A DNA stretch of 64,000 bases from Nocardia carnea NBRC 14403 (GCF_000308515.1 NZ_BAFV01000007.1:62001-126000), one strand, 5' to 3'. Positions 9,270 to 20,689 are shown, numbered from the stretch's first letter. Translations and numbers: made by a program. The notes: generated from the sequence alone by a model not told the origin.

Positions 9270-10067
9270 GTGTTCGTGACGGATACCGCAGAAACCGCCG
9301 GCGCGGATACCCTTCCCGACAACCTCGTCGCTCGCTACCGGCACGACGGCTATCTCCATGTACGCAATGTCCTCGACCCCACCGAGCTGACCGAGTTTCT
9401 CGCCGACGCTCGGGACCGGTTGGACCGGCAGCACACGGTCGCCTGGGACGCCGAGGACGGGAACGTGATGGACTGGGTGGTCGAGCCCGAGCGGATCAGT
9501 GAACCGATGCGCCGGTTGGCATTACATCCCGGAATCACCGGGATCGCCGAACGTCTGGCAGGCCGGCCGCTGCGGCTCTATAAATCCGAGCTGCTGCGCA
9601 AAGGTACCTCCGGTAGCGCGCCGACCCCGTTGCACACCGATGACCCCGCATTCCCGTTGGACGCCGCTCCGGTAACTCTTACGGCTTGGGTGGCACTCGT
9701 CGATGTGCCCGTCGAGCGCGGGTGTATGACGTTCGTGCCCGGATCACATCGCTGGCCCGAGGATACGGTTCCGCAGTTCGAGGACCCATTCGCAGCCAAT
9801 CCCGAAGCCCGTTGGTGGCCACAGGTCACCGTGCCGATCCGGGCGGGCGACTGCACTTTCCACAGTTCGCGGCTGATCCATCGCGCCGGAGCCAATACGA
9901 CGGATATCGCACGGGTCTCGCTGGCGACGGTGTACATGGACGAGGCGGCGATCTACCGCCCGATCCCGGGAAACACCTATTACGACCCGGTACCCGACCG
10001 GGAACCGGGTCAACCGCTGGACAGCGACCGCTATCCCCGAGTCGGTTCCGCCGCCGGTGCCCGATGA
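9270..10067 (+). CDS. Phytanoyl-CoA dioxygenase (PhyH) family oxygenase
   Basis: The protein of about 265 residues is a Fe(II)/2-oxoglutarate oxygenase of the PhyH family. The HTDD motif (His and Asp about residues 122 and 124) and a distal HRAG histidine about 80 residues later form the 2-His-1-carboxylate iron site; an arginine about 11 residues after the distal His would bind 2-oxoglutarate. The start is uncertain between TTG 9267, GTG 9270 and GTG 9276, with a GGAAGAG tract at 9252-9258. It overlaps the next gene by 4 nt. The substrate is unknown. Confidence 0.85.
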   Translation: MFVTDTAETAGADTLPDNLVARYRHDGYLHVRNVLDPTELTEFLADARDRLDRQHTVAWDAEDGNVMDWVVEPERISEPMRRLALHPGITGIAERLAGRPLRLYKSELLRKGTSGSAPTPLHTDDPAFPLDAAPVTLTAWVALVDVPVERGCMTFVPGSHRWPEDTVPQFEDPFAANPEARWWPQVTVPIRAGDCTFHSSRLIHRAGANTTDIARVSLATVYMDEAAIYRPIPGNTYYDPVPDREPGQPLDSDRYPRVGSAAGAR

Positions 10068-10726
10068 CGGGCAAAATCGACTTCAAGAAGACCCTCGACG
10101 CCTATCAGGCGAAACGCTACCGGTTCCGGATCGTAGAGGTACCCGATATGAACTACCTCATGATCGACGGCCACGGTGATCCGAACGCCTCACCCGTGTT
10201 CACCGCGGCGGTCGAAGCCTTGTACCCGGTGGCCTACAAGCTGAAGTTCGCGAGTAAACGCGACCTCGGGCGCGACTACGTCGTAATGCCACTGGAGGGG
10301 CTGTGGTGGGCCGACGATATGGACTCCTTCACGGGGGCTCGGGACAAATCGCGGTGGGACTGGACGCTGATGATCATGGTTCCGGACTGGACCGACCGGG
10401 AGATGTTTGCGGCCGCGGTCGTGCAGGCCGGGGCGAAGAACCGCCCGGCCCGCCTGGACGACGTGCGTCTGGAGACGTTGTCCGAAGGACGTTGTGTGCA
10501 GACCTTGCATATCGGCTCCTTCGATGACGAAGCCGAGGTCCTGGCGCGCATGCATCAGGAGTTCATCCCGGACAACGGACTGCGCATGGCCGGTAGGCAC
10601 CACGAGATCTACCTGAGCGATTTCCGCAAGGTTGCGCCGGAGAAGCTGCGGACGGTACTCCGCCAGCCGGTCGAGGATTCGCCGAATTCCTTCGCCGACC
10701 CGGCTTCATCGGGCTCGGCGGACTGA
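10064..10726 (+). CDS. GyrI-like small-molecule-binding domain protein
   Basis: The 220-residue protein has the GyrI/BmrR effector-domain pattern, with YLMIDGHGDPNASPVF near residue 30 and EGLWWADDM near 80, and ends with the family's long C-terminal segment. Stand-alone members bind, and in some cases hydrolyse, small electrophilic or hydrophobic molecules. The ATG overlaps the stop of the PhyH gene (ATGA), so the two are translationally coupled and may act on related compounds. The specific ligand cannot be read from the sequence. Confidence 0.8.
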   Translation: MTGKIDFKKTLDAYQAKRYRFRIVEVPDMNYLMIDGHGDPNASPVFTAAVEALYPVAYKLKFASKRDLGRDYVVMPLEGLWWADDMDSFTGARDKSRWDWTLMIMVPDWTDREMFAAAVVQAGAKNRPARLDDVRLETLSEGRCVQTLHIGSFDDEAEVLARMHQEFIPDNGLRMAGRHHEIYLSDFRKVAPEKLRTVLRQPVEDSPNSFADPASSGSAD

Positions 10727-10812
10727 ACGCCACTCCGGTGTATTCGAGGGGCCGTTCGCTCCGGGCGTGTGACTGGCCCGCGTAACTTCCGGCCGAGTCG
10801 CGACGCCCGGCA

Positions 10813-11916
10813 TCACGCCGCGATATCCGGCAGTGCCGGGTAGTCGATATAGCCCTCCGCACCGCCCACATACATCAGCCGGCCCTCGCGGATTTCGTTC
10901 AGCGGCGCCCCGATACGCAGACGCCGGACCAGGTCCGGAGTGGTCAGGAAGGCGCGGCCGAGGGCAATGAAGTCGGCACCGGCGGCAAGCAGGGCTTCGG
11001 CCTCGGCAACGATGGCCGCCGGATCGCGGGAATCGCCCGAATTCGCGGGATTGGCGATGAGGGTTCCGGGCCAGCTGTCGCGGAGCCGGCGCAGCAGCGG
11101 GTCGGCCGGGTCGGACCGGACTGTGTGCAGGTAGGCGAGCCCCCGGTCGGCGAGTACGGTGGCGAGGGCCGGATAGAGGTCCGCGGTGTCATCTTCTTCG
11201 ATCCCGTTGACAGGGTTCGCCGGGGAAATACGCAACCCGACGCGGTGCGCGCCGATGGCGGCCGCGACCGCTTCGACGACCTCGACCGTGAAACGGATCC
11301 GGTTCGCGACCGTGCCGCCGTATGCGTCGGTGCGCCGGTTGGTGTTCGAGGCCAGGAATTGATGCAGCAGATAACCGTTCGCACTGTGTACCTCGACCCC
11401 GGCGAAACCGGCGGCAACCGCATTGCGGGCGGCGGCCGCGAAATCGGCGACGGTCCGCTGGATCTCGTCGATGGTCAACTCTTCTGGGACCACCGCTTCC
11501 CGGCGGCCGTTCGGGGTGTGAATCGTTTCGGGCAGCGCGATCGGCGAGGGAGCGACGGGTATCAGCCCACTGTTGTCGGGATGCCCGACCCGGCCCCCGT
11601 GCTGCAGTTGCAGGAACATCCGGCCACCTCCGTGCTGTACGGCCTCGGTGACCTGCCGCCAGCCCGCGACATGCTCTGCGCGGTGGATACCGGGGATGTT
11701 CGGGTAGGTCTGACCGACCGGATTCGGGGTGGCGGCCTCGGCGATGATCAGCCCGGCCGTGGCGCGCTGGGCGTAGTAGGTCGCCATCAGGCCGGTCGGT
11801 GTACCGTCCGCGGCCGCGCGGTTGCGTGTGAGCGGCGCCATCACCAGCCGATGCGACAGTTCGAGTTCACCGAGACGAGCCGGGGTGAATAGACGGCCGG
11901 TTGCTGTGGTTGTCAT
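10813..11916 (-). CDS. Old-yellow-enzyme-family alkene reductase
   Basis: The 367-residue TIM-barrel flavoprotein begins MTTTATGRLFTPARLG. VEVHSANGYLLHQF places His177 and Asn180, which hold the substrate carbonyl, and Tyr182, the proton donor, as in OYE1. FMN-binding LTRNR is at about residues 29-33. Enzymes of this type reduce activated C=C bonds of enones and reactive electrophiles with NADPH. It is divergent from a MerR regulator across a MerR-type promoter, so it is probably induced by its electrophilic substrates. Confidence 0.9.
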   Translation of the reverse strand: MTTTATGRLFTPARLGELELSHRLVMAPLTRNRAAADGTPTGLMATYYAQRATAGLIIAEAATPNPVGQTYPNIPGIHRAEHVAGWRQVTEAVQHGGGRMFLQLQHGGRVGHPDNSGLIPVAPSPIALPETIHTPNGRREAVVPEELTIDEIQRTVADFAAAARNAVAAGFAGVEVHSANGYLLHQFLASNTNRRTDAYGGTVANRIRFTVEVVEAVAAAIGAHRVGLRISPANPVNGIEEDDTADLYPALATVLADRGLAYLHTVRSDPADPLLRRLRDSWPGTLIANPANSGDSRDPAAIVAEAEALLAAGADFIALGRAFLTTPDLVRRLRIGAPLNEIREGRLMYVGGAEGYIDYPALPDIAA

Positions 11917-11928
11917 GTCTGGACGGTA

Positions 11929-11957
11929 AGACTTCACATCAATGTGAGGTTCAAGTC
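11929..11957. promoter_or_regulatory. MerR-type promoter/operator between the alkene reductase and merR genes
   Basis: TCACATCAATGTGA (11934-11947) is a perfect 6-2-6 inverted repeat. Reading toward the reductase, TTGAAC is followed by a 19-bp spacer containing the repeat and then TTACCG as a weak -10. An over-long 19-bp spacer with the operator inside is the signature of promoters untwisted by MerR-family activators. Confidence 0.6.
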
Positions 11958-11981
11958 CGAATGAGGAACTGCGAGGTGAGA

Positions 11982-12359
11982 ATGCGAATCGGCGAGCTGG
12001 CGCGGCGGACCGGAGTCAGTGAACGTTCACTGCGCTACTACGAGGAACAGATGCTGCTGACGGCCGACCGTACGCCGGGCGGCCACCGTGACTACCCGGA
12101 ACCGGCGGTGGACCGGGTGATCCGGATCCAGGAGTTGTTCGCGGCAGGGCTGTGCAGTAAGAAGATCGTGCAGATCCTGCCCTGTATGCGCGATACCGCC
12201 GGCGGCGCCGGCGAGTATGCCACCCCCGAGCTCGTGAGCGAGCTGGAAGTCGAGCGCGACCGGATCAACCGGATGATTGCCGACCTCGTCCGATCCCGGG
12301 GGGTGCTCGACGAGGTGATCGAGCGGGCCGGCGCGGATTTCGCCACTGCACACACGTGA
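11982..12359 (+). CDS. MerR-family transcriptional regulator
   Basis: The 125-residue protein begins MRIGELARRTGVSERSLRYY, the MerR winged helix, followed by GGHRDYPEP and a C-terminal coiled-coil helix (about residues 80-115) for dimerisation. GAGGTGAG just upstream supports ATG 11982. It is divergent from the alkene reductase and probably activates it from the shared operator. Two cysteines (LCSKK and PCMRD) lie in the effector region, but whether they sense redox or electrophiles is unknown. Confidence 0.88.
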   Translation: MRIGELARRTGVSERSLRYYEEQMLLTADRTPGGHRDYPEPAVDRVIRIQELFAAGLCSKKIVQILPCMRDTAGGAGEYATPELVSELEVERDRINRMIADLVRSRGVLDEVIERAGADFATAHT

Positions 12360-12595
12360 CCGGGACGGCCGAACCGGCCTTCGACGCGATCGTCCGGCCG
12401 GCCGCGACGCCGGAGTCGGTCCGGATATCGTCGGCCCGATAAAGAACCTGATCGACCGGCAGTTCGCCGACGGCCGGGCGGGCGAGGGTTGGTGCCGACC
12501 GTCGAGGAACTGGCCCGGTCCGGGCACCTGTCGCCCGGACCGGCTGCGTAGCCGCCGCGCGTGCGGTCCGTCGGCTGGACCGTACAGGCCACGCA

Positions 12596-13057
12596 CTATT
12601 CGAGCGGAATATCCGGCTCGTCCGTGTGCTCGGCTCGCGGTCCGTGGATCCTGCGGTCGGCCTCGGCTATCGCGATGTCGTTGATACTCGCTTCCCTGCG
12701 CCGCATCAGGCCGTGCTCGTCGAACTCCCACAGTTCGTTGCCGTAGCTGCGCCACCAGCGGCCCGCATGGTCGTGCCATTCGTACTGGAAGCGAACGGCG
12801 ATGCGGTCGTCGCCGAAGCTCCACAAGCTCTTGCGGAGTGCATAGTCCAGTTCCCGCTCCCATTTGGCAGTCAGGAATGCGACGATCTCGTCGCGGCCGG
12901 TGACGAATTGATCGCGATTGCGCCACACGGAGTCCGGTGTGTATGCAAGGGCCACTCGTTCGGGGTCCCGGCTGTTCCACGCGTTCTCGGCGGCTCGAAC
13001 TTTCTGGTGCGCGGTTTCCGCGGTGAACGGGGGAAACGGGGGTCGGATATCGGTCAT
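12596..13057 (-). CDS. DUF1348 (NTF2/SnoaL-like) protein
   Basis: The 153-residue protein carries the DUF1348 signature almost throughout: [35 protein letters not shown]-type [19 protein letters not shown] and [20 protein letters not shown]. The fold is a cone-shaped NTF2-like barrel; no catalytic activity has been firmly assigned to the family. It lies 25 nt downstream of the DsrE-PPOX pair on the same strand and may belong to that operon. The reading frame is complete. Confidence 0.85.
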   Translation of the reverse strand: MTDIRPPFPPFTAETAHQKVRAAENAWNSRDPERVALAYTPDSVWRNRDQFVTGRDEIVAFLTAKWERELDYALRKSLWSFGDDRIAVRFQYEWHDHAGRWWRSYGNELWEFDEHGLMRRREASINDIAIAEADRRIHGPRAEHTDEPDIPLE

Positions 13058-13082
13058 GGCAACCTCTCAGGGTGCGGATCGG

Positions 13083-13700
13083 TCACGACGCCGGTGGGAG
13101 ACCGGTTGCGGCCTGCTGTGCGGCGAGCGCCGTCTCGAGTTGACTGATTCGTTCTCGTAGCGGTTCGGTGGCGGCCCGCATTTCGTCCACGGTGAATCGT
13201 GGGGTGATGTATTTGGGGCAATTCCAGTCGAAGGCGACGACTTCGACCGTGAGAACGCCTTCGATCCGCCCGGTGGCCCTGAGTGGTTCGAGGGTATCGG
13301 GCGCCGGTTCTGGGTCGAATCGCGCGTGTCCGAGTATCTTGAGTCGCTTGCGATTCGGGTAGTCCACCGCGATGATCGCCACCCGGTCGTCGTGGTCGAG
13401 GTGACCGGCGGTGATGTACTGCCGATTGCCGGTGCTTTCCACCCAGGCCAACTGGGTTGGGCCGGTGACCTTCACGAAACCGGCCGGCCCACCGCGGTGC
13501 TGTACGTAGGGCCAGCCGTTGCTGCCGGTGGACGCGATGTAGAAACTGTCGCGGTGCTGCAGGAACTCGGCTTCCGCCGCGCCCAGGCCGGTGGGCACGG
13601 GCGCGGCGGAAAGCGCGTGTTCGTAGCGGTCGAGTGAGCCTTTCCGGCGCTGGTGCGCCTGCTCCTCCGCTCCGAAAGTGAGCGCGAAGAAATGCTCCAT
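13083..13700 (-). CDS. Pyridoxamine 5'-phosphate oxidase family (PPOX, FMN-binding) protein
   Basis: The 205-residue protein starts MEHFFALTFGAEEQAHQ and has SFYIASTGSNGWPYVQHRGG at about residues 53-72 and FDWNCPKYITPRF near the end, both characteristic of the PPOX-like split barrel that binds FMN. Its start is 2 nt after the dsrE-like stop, so the two are one operon. A TetR gene with twin operators is divergent. The flavin substrate is unknown; a role in redox defence is inferred only from neighbours. Confidence 0.82.
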   Translation of the reverse strand: MEHFFALTFGAEEQAHQRRKGSLDRYEHALSAAPVPTGLGAAEAEFLQHRDSFYIASTGSNGWPYVQHRGGPAGFVKVTGPTQLAWVESTGNRQYITAGHLDHDDRVAIIAVDYPNRKRLKILGHARFDPEPAPDTLEPLRATGRIEGVLTVEVVAFDWNCPKYITPRFTVDEMRAATEPLRERISQLETALAAQQAATGLPPAS

Positions 13701-13702
13701 GG

Positions 13703-14092
13703 TCAGAAGGCCAGGATGGAGTATCCGTTGTCGACGAGGGTGCGCAGGCTGGCCACGCCGGAGGTGCCCGGCAGCGGGTTGTCCTTGATCAGATCGAGGC
13801 CGGCGGCGGTGGCGCCTTCCCGGCCGCCGAAGAGATCGCTGCAGCCGCATGAGATGCCGGCGATGGTGTGACGCACCGCCTGGTAGACGTCGTAGGCGGG
13901 ATGCTCGGGTGATTCCAGCAGTTCGGGCCAGCGGGTGCCTGCGCCCTGGAATTGCACCCGGACCTCGTCGCCGGCCTGGTCGAAATCGTAGGCGGCGGCG
14001 AGGGCGTTGAACATGCGGCCGAGTGCTTCGTCGCCGCCGTTCGGGTCGCTCATCACGAGTACTGCGGTCTTGGTCGCGGTGCCGGAACTCAT
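13703..14092 (-). CDS. DsrE-family protein
   Basis: The 129-residue protein begins MSSGTATKTAVLVMSDPNGG and has the alpha/beta layout of DsrE-like sulfur-relay proteins, with ISCGCSDLFGG at about residues 82-92 providing two cysteines where the family has its conserved cysteine. It is the first gene of the operon driven from the 14093-14185 intergenic region. DsrE proteins move or bind persulfide sulfur, but many stand-alone members have no known task. Start ATG 14092 has a weak GGAGACAACA site. Confidence 0.75.
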   Translation of the reverse strand: MSSGTATKTAVLVMSDPNGGDEALGRMFNALAAAYDFDQAGDEVRVQFQGAGTRWPELLESPEHPAYDVYQAVRHTIAGISCGCSDLFGGREGATAAGLDLIKDNPLPGTSGVASLRTLVDNGYSILAF

Positions 14093-14116
14093 TGTTGTCT
14101 CCTTTGCGGCCTGCGT

Positions 14117-14168
14117 GAGAACGGTCGTTCTCGACGGGCTTCTGTAGTGTAGGAGAACGACGGTTCTC
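14117..14168. promoter_or_regulatory. Twin TetR operators, GAGAAC-N4-GTTCTC twice
   Basis: Two perfect inverted repeats, GAGAACGGTCGTTCTC (14117-14132) and GAGAACGACGGTTCTC (14153-14168), are centred 36 bp apart between the dsrE-like gene and the divergent tetR gene. Identical arms and the position between divergent start codons indicate that the TetR protein represses both directions. Confidence 0.8.
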
Positions 14169-14185
14169 AACGCAAGGAGGTCATT

Positions 14186-14761
14186 GTGGCGGATGAGGCC
14201 GAAGCAGTGCAGGTGCTCGCCGCCGCCGATCGCCTGTTCAACGAGCGCGGGGTGCAGGCAGTCGGGATGGACAGCATCCGCGACGCCGCGAAACTACCGC
14301 TGAAACGGCTCTACCGGCTGTTCCCTTCCAAATCCGCGCTCGTATGTGCGGTCCTGGAGCGGCGCGACGGTGACGTGCGCACAGCGATTGCCGAATATGT
14401 GGAGGCGCGGGCCGATACGCCGCGCGAGCGGATCTTGGCCGTTTTCGACTACCTGCTCGAATGGTTCGCCGACCCCGACTTCCGGGGATGCCTGTTCATC
14501 AACACCGTCGGAGAACTGGGCGGTACCTCGGACGAGGTCGGCCGGATCGCCCGCCGGCACAAGCTCGCACTGCGTGACTATCTGGCCGAACTCGTCGCCG
14601 AATGTGCCTTCCCGGCCGGGTTGGCGGACCAGTTGATGATTCTCGCCAACGGCGCCATGGCCACGGCCGCCGTGCAGGGCGACGGGCCTCGGGTGGCACA
14701 GCAGGCGCGCGCCGCGGCGGCGACCTTGCTGTCCGCCGCCGAACGCAGCGAAGGTTCGTGA
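14186..14761 (+). CDS. TetR-family transcriptional regulator
   Basis: The 191-residue protein has an N-terminal TetR helix-turn-helix (MDSIRDAAKLPLKRLYRLFP at about residues 32-51) and an all-helical effector domain. GTG 14186 is preceded by AAGGAGG at 14174-14180. It is divergent from the dsrE-PPOX pair, and the intergenic region holds two identical palindromes, so it probably represses itself and that pair. The effector is unknown. Confidence 0.88.
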   Translation: MADEAEAVQVLAAADRLFNERGVQAVGMDSIRDAAKLPLKRLYRLFPSKSALVCAVLERRDGDVRTAIAEYVEARADTPRERILAVFDYLLEWFADPDFRGCLFINTVGELGGTSDEVGRIARRHKLALRDYLAELVAECAFPAGLADQLMILANGAMATAAVQGDGPRVAQQARAAAATLLSAAERSEGS

Positions 14762-14918
14762 TAGGCGCTGCTGTGGGATGCTCCGCGGCGCGGACTCGGC
14801 CGACCAGCGGTCGCGGCAGCTGCCGACATCCGTGGGCTCACGCTGCTGCCTCGCGGCGGCAACTTCGACTGCGTGGCGGCGTCGCCGGTCGGCCGGTGTC
14901 GAGGAACGGTCGCCGGAA

Positions 14919-15539
14919 CTAGAGCCAGGTGTCCAAGGTGGTGGTGGTGAGGAAATCGTCCAGGTCGGCGCGCCAGGGGGCCGGGGTGGTCTTCTCCGGT
15001 TCGATGGCGGTGTACTGGCCGCGGTAGAACAGCAGCGGGCGGCCGTTCGCCGTCGCGGCGGTTTCCGTCATGGCCAGGACCCGGCCGATGACGATGTAGT
15101 GGTCGCCACCGTCCACCACGCGGTCCACCGCGCATTCGATGGTGGCCAGCGAGTTGTCGAGCCGGGGGAGCCCGAGTTCGGATGTGTGCCAATCGATTCC
15201 GGCGAACTTATCCGGTTCGCGAGACCCGAACCTCGCGCAGACCGGCTGCTGTTCCTCGGCCAGGACGTTGGCGCAGAACCGGCCGTTGGCCTCGATCGCG
15301 GCCCAGGAACGCGAGCCTTTGGTCGGGCAGAACAGAACCAGCGGCGGGTCGAGGGACAGCGACGCGAAGGACTGGCAGGCGAAACCGACCGGAGTGTTGT
15401 CGTCGGTGAATGTGGTGATCACCGTGATGCCGGTGCAGAACTGCCCGATGGTATTGCGGAACTGCCGGGGGTCGATGGTGGGCTCGGCTGCCGCTTCGGG
15501 GGCGCCGTCCGCCGGATCCGCTGATGCCGTCACGTTCAT
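14919..15539 (-). CDS. hsaB: Flavin reductase component of 3-HSA monooxygenase
   Basis: HsaB supplies reduced FMN to HsaA, which hydroxylates 3-HSA to the catechol 3,4-DHSA. The 206-residue protein has TGITVITTF, VGFACQSFASLSLDPPLVLF and GGDHYIVIGRV, and ends EKTTPAPWRADLDDFLTTTT, very close to M. tuberculosis HsaB but with about 20 extra N-terminal residues. It is the last gene of hsaADCB. A strong hairpin lies in the 91-nt gap between hsaC and hsaB, so its expression may differ from that of the upstream genes. Confidence 0.95.
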   Translation of the reverse strand: MNVTASADPADGAPEAAAEPTIDPRQFRNTIGQFCTGITVITTFTDDNTPVGFACQSFASLSLDPPLVLFCPTKGSRSWAAIEANGRFCANVLAEEQQPVCARFGSREPDKFAGIDWHTSELGLPRLDNSLATIECAVDRVVDGGDHYIVIGRVLAMTETAATANGRPLLFYRGQYTAIEPEKTTPAPWRADLDDFLTTTTLDTWL

Positions 15540-15589
15540 ACCGTCCTTGCTGGTTCACGAAAGCTGCCGGCGGGCGGACCGCCGGATTG

Positions 15590-15626
15590 CGGCCGGCCCG
15601 GAGCGAGTATCGCACCGGGCCGGCCG
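15590..15626 (-). terminator. Strong intergenic hairpin between hsaC and hsaB
   Basis: CGGCCGGCCCGG (15590-15601) pairs perfectly with CCGGGCCGGCCG (15615-15626) around a 13-nt loop. There is no T-tract, so it may act as an attenuator, an RNA-processing or stabilising element, or a partial terminator inside the operon. Confidence 0.5.
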
Positions 15627-15630
15627 TAGA

Positions 15631-18574
<2,944 letters not shown>

Positions 18575-18648
18575 CTCCGGCCCTGCTCCTGCCTGGTTGT
18601 TTTGCTAACCGGTAGTTATCTGCTCAGCGCAGAATTTACCTCTGAGAC

Positions 18649-18662
18649 TAGAACAGGTTCTT
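18649..18662. promoter_or_regulatory. KstR operator of hsaADCB
   Basis: TAGAACAGGTTCTT matches TnnAACnnGTTnnA at all fixed positions except the last (T for A). It lies 75 nt upstream of the hsaA ATG. The same 14-mer recurs at 58887-58900 upstream of another steroid operon, which supports its function. Confidence 0.75.
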
Positions 18663-18752
18663 GTTCATGTCGAGAACCGGTGTTCGTGTGCTGCCGATAT
18701 GGGACTTGTGCTGGATGTCATGCGAATAAGCTGGCGTTCCAGGCGCCAGTTT

Positions 18753-18766
18753 TGTAACGTGTTCTA
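18753..18766. promoter_or_regulatory. KstR operator of kshA
   Basis: TGTAACGTGTTCTA is a full match to TnnAACnnGTTnnA, 24 nt upstream of the kshA ATG. The start codon itself is preceded by a long GGAGGAGG ribosome site. A small perfect hairpin CTGGCG-N7-CGCCAG lies just upstream (18731-18749). Confidence 0.85.
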
Positions 18767-18789
18767 GTACAGCAGGAGGAGGAATCGCG

Positions 18790-19998
18790 ATGGCAGTAAC
18801 CCCGGCAAGCGGTGGTGCGAAGGTGCGGGAGCTCGACGTCGGTTCGACCCCCACCCGGTACGCGCGCGGATGGCATTGCCTGGGCCTGGCGCAGAATTTC
18901 CGGGACGGCAAACCGCATTCGGTGCAGGCATTCGGCACCAAACTGGTGATCTGGGCCGACAGCGCCGGCGACTTGCATGTACTCGACGCGTACTGCCGCC
19001 ATATGGGCGGAGATCTGAGTATGGGCGAGGTAAAAGGTGACGATATCGCCTGCCCGTTCCACGACTGGCGGTGGGGCGCGAGCGGCAAATGCACGTCCAT
19101 TCCCTACGCCCGGCGGGTTCCGCCGCTGGCGCGGACGCGGCGCTGGACCACCCTGGAACGTAACGGCCAGTTCTTCGTCTGGCACGACCACGAGGGCAAC
19201 GAACCGCCGCCCGAGGTCACCATCCCCTACATCGAGGGCCCCTACACCGATGCGGACGGGAACCCGAAGGAGGAACTCGACAGCGGCTGGACGCAGTGGA
19301 CCTGGAACTCGTTGCTGATCGAGGGCGCGAACTGCCGCGAGATCATCGACAACGTGGTGGATATGGCCCACTTCTTCTATATCCACTACGCCTTCCCCAC
19401 CTACTTCAAGAACGTTTTCGAGGGGCATGTCGCCACTCAGTTCCTGGAGACCAAGGGGCGTCCCGATGTCGGGATGGGCGCCAAGTACGCCGGTGATCAG
19501 CTCCTGAAATCGGAGGCCTCGTACTTCGGGCCCTCCTACATGGTCAACCCGCTGGTCAACAGCTACGGCGGCTACGAGATCACGGTCAATCTGATCAACT
19601 GCCACTACCCGGTGTCGCAGGATTCTTTCATGTTGCAGTGGGGTCTGACCGTCGAGAAGCCGAAGGGCCTCGACGACGCCACCGCGCAGAAACTGGCGAT
19701 GACGATGGCCGATTTCTTCGGCGACGGCTTCCTGCAGGACGTGGAGATCTGGAAGCACAAATCCAAGGTCGACAACCCGCTGCTCACCGAGGAAGACGGC
19801 CCGGTCTACCAGCTGCGGCGCTGGTACGACCAGTTCTACGTCGATGTCGCCGACGTGACCGAGAAGATGACTCAGCGCTTCGAGTTCGAGGTCGATACGA
19901 CCAGGGCGAACGAGGCCTGGGAAGCCGAGGTCGAAGAGAATCTGCGGCGTAAGCGCGAAGAAGAGGCGGCCGCAGACCAAGCGGAGGCAGGAGTCTGA
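18790..19998 (+). CDS. kshA: 3-ketosteroid 9alpha-hydroxylase, Rieske oxygenase component
   Basis: KshA hydroxylates C9 of 3-ketosteroids; together with KstD this opens ring B to 3-HSA. The 402-residue protein has a Rieske [2Fe-2S] site read as Cys69/His71 (YCRHMGGDL) and Cys88/His91 (CPFHDWRW), and a mononuclear iron site at His194/His199 (DMAHFFYIH) and Asp317 (LQDVEIW). It needs a reductase, KshB, which is not in the window. ATG 18790 has a strong ribosome site. A KstR box is 24 nt upstream. Confidence 0.96.
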   Translation: MAVTPASGGAKVRELDVGSTPTRYARGWHCLGLAQNFRDGKPHSVQAFGTKLVIWADSAGDLHVLDAYCRHMGGDLSMGEVKGDDIACPFHDWRWGASGKCTSIPYARRVPPLARTRRWTTLERNGQFFVWHDHEGNEPPPEVTIPYIEGPYTDADGNPKEELDSGWTQWTWNSLLIEGANCREIIDNVVDMAHFFYIHYAFPTYFKNVFEGHVATQFLETKGRPDVGMGAKYAGDQLLKSEASYFGPSYMVNPLVNSYGGYEITVNLINCHYPVSQDSFMLQWGLTVEKPKGLDDATAQKLAMTMADFFGDGFLQDVEIWKHKSKVDNPLLTEEDGPVYQLRRWYDQFYVDVADVTEKMTQRFEFEVDTTRANEAWEAEVEENLRRKREEEAAADQAEAGV

Positions 19999-19999
19999 C

Positions 20000-20329
20000 A
20001 TGCCCAGCTGGGCGAAAGCACCCGACTTCGCCGACCAGCCCGCGCGGCGGGACGCGGTGCGGGCCCAGACGGTCGTGGACCGGGAACGGTACCTGGAGGA
20101 AGGCCTGACACCGTTGCGGTGTCAGGCCTGCCATACCGAGGTACTGGTTCGTAAGAGCAGTTCCCGGCAGACCTCCGTGCAATGGACCGGCGATCCGGCG
20201 GCGCAATGCCCGGTCTTCGCCGAGATCAGCGCCAAAGGGCGCGGTCCGGGTCGCCCGGACACCTGCGAACGGTTGCAGAAAACCATCAAATGGGCCGTGG
20301 ACGAGGGCGTGCTCGACGTTCCGGAGTAG
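20000..20329 (+). CDS. Conserved small protein downstream of kshA
   Basis: The 109-residue protein starts MPSWAKAPDFADQP and contains CQACHTEVLVRKSS (a C-x2-C-H) and two later cysteines (QCPVF, TCERL), so it could bind a metal or cluster. The ATG is 1 nt after the kshA stop, which makes it part of the kshA operon. I do not recognise a named family. Position suggests an accessory role with KshA, for instance in cluster maturation or electron transfer, but that is inference. Confidence 0.7.
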   Translation: MPSWAKAPDFADQPARRDAVRAQTVVDRERYLEEGLTPLRCQACHTEVLVRKSSSRQTSVQWTGDPAAQCPVFAEISAKGRGPGRPDTCERLQKTIKWAVDEGVLDVPE

Positions 20330-20689
20330 GGGACCGGCGGGTGGCCAACGACGAACGGCGAATTCTGGCAGGGCATCGTCACCGGCATCATGCGCCTCCG
20401 CTGCCCCGGCCTCGCGTCACTCGGTCTCTTGGCGTACTCGGAGCGTTTCAGCGGTCTCGGAACATGTAGCTCGACGCCCTTCGAGATCGCGGGCTCATTG
20501 CCCGGCCTGTTTCCTGGGCTCCGGGGCCCCGGTCGCTGCCCCGGGCCGAACCCGGCGGTGCCGTTGAGGAGTTCCGTCTTCAGAAGTCTCGAAGTATGTC
20601 TTGGATGCTCCTGTCGGCCCAAGGGCGGCGGTCACGGGAGGTGCTCCTCCTGACCGCCGCCCGATACGGTCGCGTCAGGCGATCCAGGG
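20330..20689. terminator. 360-nt intergenic region with a strong bidirectional hairpin
   Basis: No gene was recognised here. GGGCGGCGGTCA (20623-20634) pairs perfectly with TGACCGCCGCCC (20651-20662), and inside it GGAGG-TGCT-CCTCC extends the stem. It lies between the convergent kshA operon and rsgA and probably terminates both. The rest (20330-20622) shows no further structure. Confidence 0.7.
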
